The position numbers and the translations under genes were made by a program. Below, one piece after another: positions 6,370 through 11,656 of a stretch of 12,534 bases of DNA. The stretch's first letter is position 1, and every line of letters starts with the position of its first letter. Source of the DNA: Planctomycetota bacterium (GTDB taxonomy: Bacteria; Planctomycetota; Planctomycetia; Pirellulales; Pirellulaceae); NCBI GenBank assembly GCA_023430365.1, contig JAEZAS010000500.1, forward strand, positions 1-12,534, written 5' to 3'. The notes under the pieces were generated by a model. It was not told where the DNA came from and did not search any database. It was given only the letters and a program-made list of their open reading frames with translations.

Positions 6370-6402
6370 CGCGTTCCCTACAAACAGTTGCGATGGCAGG
6401 CG

Positions 6403-7563
6403 CTATGCAGTAGCGGCTGTCAACTTCACGTGGTGCTTCTGCAAGGCAGGCATTACCTCCTTGGCGAAGATCGTCATGTTCTTCTTCGTCAGGTCCGCCG
6501 GCAGGCTGCCGATTTGGAACAGGCCGAGCAAGTTGCCGACGCCCAGATAGTTGGAGTAGTGCAGCAGCTTGTCGCGCACCGTGGCGGGGCTGCCGACGAT
6601 GGCATAGGCGCCTTCCTCCACCTGCTGTCGGGTCTCGACCGTGCTGAGGAAGCTCTTGAGCGCCGTGTGGATGCCCGCGACGGAGCGGATGCTCGTGTAG
6701 CCCGGCGGAAACACGACCAGCCCCTTCAGCAGCTTCTTCGCGAAGAACATCAGGTGCTGTTCGTACTCGGCCCACGCTTGCTCGTCGGTCTCGGCAACAT
6801 AGATCGGACAGAGCCAGCCGAGCTGATCCGGGCTCGAATCGTAGCCCGCCTTTTGCGCGGCGGCGCGGAACATGTCGAAGTTCCGCTTGAAGAAGTCGAC
6901 GTGAAAGTACGGAATGCCCATGTAGCTGTAGCGTCGCGAGGCGACGAAGTCGATCGTCTCCTTGCTGCCTGCGCCAGGAATCCAAACCGGCGGATGCGGC
7001 TTTTGAATCGGCCGGGGCCAGGGATTCACGTACTTGAGCTTCCAGTGCTCGCCATAGTGCTCGAACGGGCCGGGCTCGGTCCAGGCGCGAATGACCAGGT
7101 CGAGGGCCTCGCTGTACATGCTGCGAGCGTGGGTCGGATTGACCGAGAAGCTGTAGTACTCCGGTCCTCCGCCCACGACCAGCCCCGCGATCAGTCGGCC
7201 GCCGCTGATCACGTCGATCATCGCGAACTCTTCGGCGACGCGGGTCGGCGGGTTGTAGAACGGCAGGGCGTTGCCGACGACTGCGATCTTACACCGCTTG
7301 GTCTGTCGCGCGAGGATCGATCCCATCAGGTTCGGGCTCGGCATCGTGCCGTAAGCGTTCTGATGGTGCTCGTTTACGCATACGCCGTCGAAGCCCAGCT
7401 CATCGGCCAGGACCAATTCGTCGAGATAGCGGTTGTAGAGCGTGTGCCCGTGCTCAGGATCGTAAATCTCGTTGGGCAGCCAGGTCCAAGCCGACTTGTA
7501 CTTGGTGTCGAAATCGGCCGGCAACCGATCCCAGGGCATCAGATGGAAGGCAAAACACTGCAT
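6403..7563 (-). CDS. Luciferase-like flavin-dependent monooxygenase (LLM class)
   Basis: A 386-residue TIM-barrel oxidoreductase of the bacterial luciferase family, expected to use reduced FMN (or F420) and oxygen. Visible: N-terminal MQCFAFHLMPWDRLP; GFDGVCVNEHHQN (58-69), the typical flavin-side segment; family signature NPPTRVAEEFAMIDVISGGR (104-123) followed by a GLVVGGG turn (127-133); and KPHPPVWIPGAGS (188-200). The start at 7563 is chosen because GAGGG lies 9 nt upstream and the protein then begins at the first barrel strand. A TTG at 7644 would add 27 unsupported residues. A reductase partner is not encoded nearby. Downstream on the same strand lies an alpha/beta hydrolase, a common companion of such oxygenases. 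The substrate is unknown; alkane, terpene or heterocycle oxidation are all possible. Family is secure. Confidence 0.94.
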   Translation of the reverse strand: MQCFAFHLMPWDRLPADFDTKYKSAWTWLPNEIYDPEHGHTLYNRYLDELVLADELGFDGVCVNEHHQNAYGTMPSPNLMGSILARQTKRCKIAVVGNALPFYNPPTRVAEEFAMIDVISGGRLIAGLVVGGGPEYYSFSVNPTHARSMYSEALDLVIRAWTEPGPFEHYGEHWKLKYVNPWPRPIQKPHPPVWIPGAGSKETIDFVASRRYSYMGIPYFHVDFFKRNFDMFRAAAQKAGYDSSPDQLGWLCPIYVAETDEQAWAEYEQHLMFFAKKLLKGLVVFPPGYTSIRSVAGIHTALKSFLSTVETRQQVEEGAYAIVGSPATVRDKLLHYSNYLGVGNLLGLFQIGSLPADLTKKNMTIFAKEVMPALQKHHVKLTAATA

Positions 7564-7887
7564 GCAAGCAAACCCTCGGAACGAGGCGAAGATTGTGATT
7601 TGGCGGGTTGCCGCCAGTCTGTCACACGCAAAGCATGGCAACAAGGGCGGCGAGAAGGGCCTCTAGGACGTTTTTCGGGCCGCTAAGGTCCACCGCTGGA
7701 GGCAAACGGCCCGGGCGGTCGGTCCGCCCCACGCCGCCAGCCGCCGGCCCTACGGCAATCTTCCAAGTCCTTGCACGATGGCAAGCGAGGACAGGGCCAA
7801 GCCGATGTTAGCTCCGACGTTCCGCGATTTTTCCCCTGCCGGTACAATGCGACTTTGGCCCGTTCTCTTCTCTCGGCTGCCTGTCTC
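7564..7887. other. Divergent intergenic region between monooxygenase and sulfotransferase
   Basis: About 320 nt without a gene. On the monooxygenase side it carries a GAGGG Shine-Dalgarno (minus strand, 7573-7577) inside a small hairpin (CCTCG/CGAGG, 7574-7578/7582-7586) and a second stem TGGCGG/CCGCCA (7601-7606/7611-7616), so the monooxygenase leader may be structured. The middle (about 7677-7760) is GC-rich with short overlapping palindromes such as GGGCCG/CGGCCC. On the sulfotransferase side there is a TACAAT box at 7843-7848. Confidence 0.5.
7843..7848 (+). promoter_or_regulatory. Candidate -10 box for the sulfotransferase gene
   Basis: TACAAT matches the -10 consensus at 5/6 positions and lies 39 nt before the ATG at 7888. 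No -35 hexamer of better than 2/6 match was found at 16-18 nt spacing. Weak prediction. Confidence 0.35.
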
Positions 7888-9039
7888 ATGAATGCTGTTA
7901 CCTCGCCCTCCACCAAGCCGCCGAAGCAGACGGAAAAATTTCATCCGTACCCTCTCTACAGCCCGCGGTTCTGGCATGGGATGCGGTGGGGGGACTGGAT
8001 CAAGCTGGCGGCGAAGCACCGGTTCGACTTCTCGCTCATTCGCTGGCCAATGGCGCTGGCGATCGGAGCGGTCACGCCGTTCAATTCGGCCATGCGACTG
8101 GTCCAGCAGGCCGCCTACGGGAAGCAGATCGAACGCACGCGGATCGAAGACCCGCCGGTGTTCATCATCGGCCATTGGCGCAGCGGCACGACGTTCTTGC
8201 ACGAGCTGATGTATCTCGATCAGCGTTTTGCGTCCCCCAACACCTATCAGTGCTTTGCGCCGCACCACTTTCTGCTCACTGAAGGGATCATGTTGAAGTT
8301 CGGCTGGTGGCTGATGCCGCGGCACCGCCCGATGGACAACATGGAGGCTGGCTTCGACCGCCCGCAGGAAGACGAGTTCGCCCTGCTCACGCTCGGCGCT
8401 CCGACGCCCTATCTTCGGATGGCCTTTCCGAACCATCCGCCGCCGTACATGGAGTTCCTCGACATGGAAGGGGTCGCCCCGGACGACCTGCAAAAGTTCG
8501 AGGACTCTCTCCGCCACTTCGTGCAGTTGCTCACCTTCCAAATGGGCAAGCAAGTGCTGCTGAAGTCGCCACCCCACACCGGCCGGGTGGAAGTGCTCTC
8601 GAAGATGTTTCCGGGAGCCAAGTTCATTCACATCACGCGCAACCCGTACTCGCTCTACTCGTCGACCGTGCGACTCTGGAAGTCGCTCGACGACGTTCAG
8701 GGCCTGCACTGGCCACCGCGGCCGGTCGGTTTGGAAGAGTACGTGTTTGAATGCCTCGAGCGGATGTACCGCGGCTTCGAGAAACAGCGCCCGCAAGTTC
8801 CCGCCGGCAACATCTACGACATCCGCTACGAGGACCTGGTCAAAGACCCGGTCGCCAAGCTCGACGAGGTCTATCAGCAACTCAACCTGGGCGACTTCAA
8901 GTCGGTCAGGCCGCTCGTCGAAGCCCATGTAGCGGGCCAGAAGAACTACAAGACGAACAAGCACGAACTCGACGAATCGCTCAAGCGGCAGATTCGCGAG
9001 CGTTGGGCCCTCTACTTCGAGCGCTACGGATACGAATAG
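7888..9039 (+). CDS. PAPS-dependent sulfotransferase family protein
   Basis: Expected to move a sulfuryl group from PAPS to a hydroxyl or amine on a carbohydrate, lipid or protein. The 383-residue protein has the 5'-phosphosulfate loop FIIGHWRSGTTFLHELM (92-108), KSPPHTGRV (226-234), the 3'-phosphate motif ITRNPYSLYSS (249-259) with the conserved Arg and Ser, and YEDLVKDP (314-321). The N-terminal 90 residues hold weakly hydrophobic segments (about 52-64) but no clear signal peptide. Start: the ATG at 7888 is chosen because the protein then begins shortly before the YPLYSPRFW segment. An upstream ATG at 7771 would add 39 low-complexity residues through the likely promoter. No Shine-Dalgarno is seen. 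Sulfatase and sulfotransferase genes are frequent in planctomycetes. The substrate is unknown, and neither neighbour is related in function. Confidence 0.93.
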   Translation: MNAVTSPSTKPPKQTEKFHPYPLYSPRFWHGMRWGDWIKLAAKHRFDFSLIRWPMALAIGAVTPFNSAMRLVQQAAYGKQIERTRIEDPPVFIIGHWRSGTTFLHELMYLDQRFASPNTYQCFAPHHFLLTEGIMLKFGWWLMPRHRPMDNMEAGFDRPQEDEFALLTLGAPTPYLRMAFPNHPPPYMEFLDMEGVAPDDLQKFEDSLRHFVQLLTFQMGKQVLLKSPPHTGRVEVLSKMFPGAKFIHITRNPYSLYSSTVRLWKSLDDVQGLHWPPRPVGLEEYVFECLERMYRGFEKQRPQVPAGNIYDIRYEDLVKDPVAKLDEVYQQLNLGDFKSVRPLVEAHVAGQKNYKTNKHELDESLKRQIRERWALYFERYGYE

Positions 9040-9040
9040 C

Positions 9041-9058
9041 GGCGAGGACGACCTCGCC
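9041..9058 (+). terminator. GC-rich hairpin just after the sulfotransferase stop
   Basis: GGCGAGG (9041-9047) and CCTCGCC (9052-9058) form a perfect 7-bp stem with a 4-nt loop, 1 nt after the TAG. No T-run follows (AATCGTTCC), so it is at best a non-canonical terminator. It sits directly in front of composite repeat B. Confidence 0.45.
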
Positions 9059-9076
9059 AATCGTTCCTCGGTTCCT

Positions 9077-9196
9077 CGTTACGACGCTCTACGTCGTAAC
9101 GCCACACCGGACGCTCTGCGTCCTGTGTTGGCCTTATCAGAACACCCTCGACGCAGAGCGTCGAATGGGTGCGTTCCCACGCAGAGCGTGGGCACG
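9077..9196 (+). repeat. Composite palindromic repeat, copy B (four hairpins)
   Basis: This fills the convergent gap between the sulfotransferase and flhB. Stems: 9077-9086/9092-9101 (10 bp), 9110-9122/9150-9162 (13 bp perfect, 27-nt loop) and the unit 9172-9196, whose arms pair over all but one position. Order, spacing and sequence match copy A read on its minus strand. The first and last 25-nt units agree at 23 of 25 positions each, and GACGCTCTGCGTCCTGTGT (9110-9128) is identical. Tip centres are at 9089, 9116, 9156 and 9184 (spacing 27, 40, 28), with orientation forward, forward, reverse, reverse. The terminal GGCGTTCCCTACA hairpin of copy A is missing here. Confidence 0.85.
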
Positions 9197-9209
9197 AGCG
9201 GCAGCGGCG

Positions 9210-10295
9210 TTAGGCCGCTTGAGCGCCGGGCAGTTTCTTCCCCTTGAGCTGATAGACGTAGCGGACGACTTCCGCCACGGCGGCGTACTGCTCGGCGGGC
9301 ACCTGCTGGTTGATCTCGACGTGCTTGTACAGCGCCTGGGCCAGTTCCTTGCGCTCGATGATCGGAATGTTGTTCTCCAGGGCCAGCCGGCGAATCCGCT
9401 GGGCCAGCGCCCCAGCCCCTTTCGCGATGACCATTGGGGCAGGCATCGTTTCCGGATCGTATTGCAGGGCGATTGCCAGTTCGGTCGGATTGGTCACGAT
9501 CACATCCGCCTTCGGAACCGACGTCGATAGCTTCCGCATGACCAATTGGCGGTGGATTTGTTTGCGTTTTGAGGCGAGCTGCGGATCCCCCTGATGCTGC
9601 TTCATTTCCTCGCGAACTTCCTGCGTGCTCATTTTCAGGTCCTGTTCGTGCTTCCAGAACAGGTAGCCGTAGTCGGCGATCGCCAGCACCGCCAACGCTC
9701 CGCCGATCTTCAGACTCGTCCAGAGGACGGTGGTCATGAGGTAACTGCCGATCTCGGCCGTCGACTGATCCGGCAGAAGCAGCAATTGCTCTCGCTCTTC
9801 CCAAACGCAGTAAGCCGCCACACCCGATACGATGCTGACCTTGAGCATGCCCATTCCCAGATGGACCACGCTGGTCATTGAGAAGATCCGCTGGGCGTTC
9901 TGTAGCGGATTGATCCGGTTGAGATCGAGCGCCAGCTTATCGGGCAAGTAAAGCAGGCCGCTCTGCGCCATGTGGACGCCGATCCCGGCCAGCACCAGCA
10001 TGCCGAGCACGGGCAGAACGACCATCGCCAGATCGATGCCCGTGCGCGCAGCCAGGTGGCAAAACTCCTGCCGGTCCATCGTCAGCCAGGCCTCTCCGCC
10101 GAGATGCTCGCGGGCCGCGTCGCCGAAGTACTTCGTGAGCGAGCTGCTGCTATACCACAGGATCAACAACGCGAGAATGAGCAGCGCCGCCGACGTCAGA
10201 TCCTGGCTCTTGACGACCTGCCCCTCTTCGCGGGCCTTCTGCCGGCGATAGGCGGTCGCTTCGTGCGTCTTTTCGCCGAATTCGTCGGAAGCCAT
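9210..10295 (-). CDS. flhB: Flagellar type III export protein FlhB with NPTE in place of NPTH
   Basis: Inner-membrane component of the flagellar export gate and substrate-specificity switch, 361 residues against about 380 in enterobacteria. The N-terminus EKTHEATAYRRQKAREEGQV (8-27) is typical. Four membrane segments are expected at about 34-50, 88-112, 143-163 and 186-206. A cytoplasmic linker (WKHEQDLKMSTQEVREE, 214-230) leads to the C-terminal domain with VIVTNPT (265-271), AKGAGALAQRIR (291-302) and EINQQVP (327-333). In the family, autocleavage between Asn and Pro of NPTH switches export from hook to filament substrates. Here N269-P270-T271 are present but residue 272 is Glu (GAA, 9480-9482). 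His codons differ from GAA at two positions, so a single-base error does not explain it. The start ATG has no Shine-Dalgarno; a 7-nt tract lies upstream. It is the last gene of the fliPQR-flhB series, and flhA does not follow. Confidence 0.96.
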   Translation of the reverse strand: MASDEFGEKTHEATAYRRQKAREEGQVVKSQDLTSAALLILALLILWYSSSSLTKYFGDAAREHLGGEAWLTMDRQEFCHLAARTGIDLAMVVLPVLGMLVLAGIGVHMAQSGLLYLPDKLALDLNRINPLQNAQRIFSMTSVVHLGMGMLKVSIVSGVAAYCVWEEREQLLLLPDQSTAEIGSYLMTTVLWTSLKIGGALAVLAIADYGYLFWKHEQDLKMSTQEVREEMKQHQGDPQLASKRKQIHRQLVMRKLSTSVPKADVIVTNPTELAIALQYDPETMPAPMVIAKGAGALAQRIRRLALENNIPIIERKELAQALYKHVEINQQVPAEQYAAVAEVVRYVYQLKGKKLPGAQAA

Positions 10296-10311
10296 GGAAG
10301 GTTAGGCGAGA

Positions 10312-10346
10312 GCGGAAGGCGGAAAGCTGAAAGCTGAAAGCGGAAC
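10312..10346. repeat. Heptanucleotide-periodic tract 4 (flhB leader)
   Basis: Five consecutive 7-nt units: GCGGAAG, GCGGAAA, GCTGAAA, GCTGAAA, GCGGAAC. This is the most regular tract in the window and lies 16 nt upstream of the flhB start codon, between fliR and flhB. No Shine-Dalgarno is visible for flhB. Confidence 0.75.
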
Positions 10347-10385
10347 ATGGTAGGCGGCGGACAAGCTTTTATTCCGCTTTCCGCT
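10332..10385. repeat. Inverted repeat between fliR and flhB
   Basis: AGCTGAAAGCGGAA (10332-10345) pairs with TTCCGCTTTCCGCT (10372-10385) at 13 of 14 positions across a 26-nt spacer. The right arm is effectively an inverted piece of the same GAAAGCG heptad motif. It starts 4 nt after the fliR stop and would form a stem between the two cistrons in the operon transcript. Confidence 0.6.
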
Positions 10386-10389
10386 GTCA

Positions 10390-11181
10390 TCAAGGTTGCT
10401 GGTAAGGAGGTTTGAACACGTCGAGGATCAGCGACGTCACGTCTTCCGTCGCTCCCTGAAACACCCAGGCCGCGGAGCCGAGCGTAATGCCGAGCATGGC
10501 CAGGACGATCAAGGCGTTGAAGTTCATGCCGATCGCCATCGCGTTGAGCTGCGGAAGCGTTCGGCTGATCAGTGCCACAATGAGAATCGCCAGCATCATG
10601 GCGACCATGATCGGGGCAGCCGCCCGCACACCGGTGTCAAAACTGTGAGCCGCAATGGTGCTCAGCACATCGGGCAATTCGGTGGGGAGTGTGCCCGATC
10701 CCGGAGGCATCCAGCTGAACGAGCCGAGCAGGGCGTCGATCACCTGCCGGTCTCCACCGAGCAGGAAAAACATCGCAATCGCGACCAGTTCCAGCAGGTG
10801 CGAGAAGATCGGCACGTTGGTGTCGAACGTCGGGTTCGCGACGTCTGCGAGCGACAGGCCGCTCATCTGGCTGATTACCTGACCAGCGAGCTGCATTCCG
10901 CTGAGCAGAATCATGATCGCCGAACCGAGCGCCAGCCCGAGCAGCGCCTCGCGGCCAATGATGATGCCGAACTCGATCAGATTGGCCGGCTGGGGCGGCG
11001 ACAGCCCCCAGTGCAGCGGCGTGATGATGACGGCCATGGCCACTGCCAGCAGTGCCCGGACCTGCATGGGAATGGTTTGCGAGCCGAGAAACGGCAGCGC
11101 CATCATCAAGGCGCCGACGCGCGTCAGCACCAGGACGAACACCAGAAACTGGTCCAGATATTGGTTCAGCAGGGCCGCCAT
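10390..11181 (-). CDS. fliR: Flagellar type III export gate protein FliR
   Basis: Integral membrane subunit of the FliP-FliQ-FliR export gate. The 263 residues and the pattern of several long hydrophobic segments (about 8-32, 42-58, 68-90, 127-145, 180-205 and 215-240) fit the family (about 260 residues). Recognisable parts are RVGALMMALPFLGSQTIPMQVRALLA in the N-terminal third, MSGLSLADVANP with Q-rich surroundings, and FNALIVLAMLGITLGS near the end. The ATG at 11181 is chosen because GAGGAA lies 8 nt ahead and the protein begins MAALLNQYLDQFL. The longer frame from 11220 would encode LRRGASQRGICG out of the palindromic repeat and is rejected. fliQ is 90 nt upstream, separated by that repeat, and flhB lies 94 nt downstream. 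Co-transcription with both is likely. Confidence 0.94.
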   Translation of the reverse strand: MAALLNQYLDQFLVFVLVLTRVGALMMALPFLGSQTIPMQVRALLAVAMAVIITPLHWGLSPPQPANLIEFGIIIGREALLGLALGSAIMILLSGMQLAGQVISQMSGLSLADVANPTFDTNVPIFSHLLELVAIAMFFLLGGDRQVIDALLGSFSWMPPGSGTLPTELPDVLSTIAAHSFDTGVRAAAPIMVAMMLAILIVALISRTLPQLNAMAIGMNFNALIVLAMLGITLGSAAWVFQGATEDVTSLILDVFKPPYQQP

Positions 11182-11194
11182 GCCGCATATTCCT

Positions 11195-11264
11195 CGCTGC
11201 GACGCTCCGCGTCGCAACACCCCTTGGGCGGGGATTGGAACGCCACGGAGGGCGTTCCCTACAA
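11195..11264 (+). repeat. Composite palindromic repeat, partial copy C between fliQ and fliR
   Basis: Contains a unit of the first type (stem TGCGACGC/GCGTCGCA, 11198-11205/11209-11216, TCC loop, the same ACGCTCCGCGT tip as in copy A) and the terminal hairpin GGAACGCC/GGCGTTCC (11237-11244/11251-11258), ending in GGCGTTCCCTACA as in copy A. The two middle units of the full composites are absent. It lies inside the presumed fliPQR-flhB operon, where its hairpins would be part of the mRNA. Its left edge reaches the fliR Shine-Dalgarno (11190-11195). Confidence 0.75.
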
Positions 11265-11271
11265 AACCTGA

Positions 11272-11547
11272 TTAACCGCCACTGATGGTTTTCGGAATGC
11301 TCACGATCAGCAGTTCGGAGTATTCGACCATCCGCTGCACGAGCCACGGCAGGCAGAACAACATCACGGCGAACATTGCGACCAGCTTGGGCACGAACGC
11401 GACGGTCTGATCCTGCACCTGCGTGAGCGCCTGAGCCAGGCCGATCAGCAAGCCGACCAGCATGCCGACCAACAGCACCGGAGCGCAGAGGATCAGACAG
11501 GTGATCACCGCCTGCTGAGCGAGGTTTACAGCGTCTTCGGGTTGCAT
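11272..11547 (-). CDS. fliQ: Flagellar type III export gate protein FliQ
   Basis: Small two-helix membrane subunit of the export gate. With the start at 11547 the protein has 91 residues, matching the family's about 89. It begins MQPEDAVNLAQQAV and has two membrane hairpins, about 13-37 (ITCLILCAPVLLVGMLVGLL) and 52-72 (AMFAVMLFCLPWLVQ), joined by the conserved stretch QALTQVQDQTVAFVPKL. The start is set by GGAGA 5 nt upstream. The longer frame beginning at 11574 (MFVPPLERS...) would include the Shine-Dalgarno in coding sequence and is unlikely. It lies between fliP (109 nt upstream) and fliR, the usual order. Confidence 0.95.
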   Translation of the reverse strand: MQPEDAVNLAQQAVITCLILCAPVLLVGMLVGLLIGLAQALTQVQDQTVAFVPKLVAMFAVMLFCLPWLVQRMVEYSELLIVSIPKTISGG

Positions 11548-11552
11548 CGATC

Positions 11553-11557
11553 TCTCC
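11553..11557 (-). promoter_or_regulatory. Ribosome binding site of fliQ
   Basis: GGAGA on the minus strand, 5 nt before the ATG at 11547. It decides between this start and the in-frame start 27 nt further upstream. Confidence 0.65.
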
Positions 11558-11656
11558 AACGGCGGCACAAACAAACCAGTCGATATCAGACTACGGTCAA
11601 CACAATCGTCGTTAGCATCCAGGGCTCAATTCGCAGTCCTCAACTCGATAACGGCG

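Noticed and set aside
6388..7686. 432-codon open frame on the plus strand opposite the monooxygenase
   Set aside because: Antisense shadow; the minus-strand frame has the complete LLM signature and a Shine-Dalgarno site.
7564..7887. Small genes in the divergent spacer
   Set aside because: The short frames there are Arg/Ala/Gly-rich, overlap likely promoter and leader elements and show no start signals or domain features.
7750..9060. 436-codon open frame on the minus strand opposite the sulfotransferase
   Set aside because: Antisense shadow of a gene with clear PAPS-binding motifs; composition dominated by Arg, Glu, Val and His with no recognisable domain.
10396..11271. 291-codon frame opposite fliR
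   Set aside because: His/Arg/Gln-rich reverse complement of hydrophobic membrane codons; fliR on the other strand is unmistakable.
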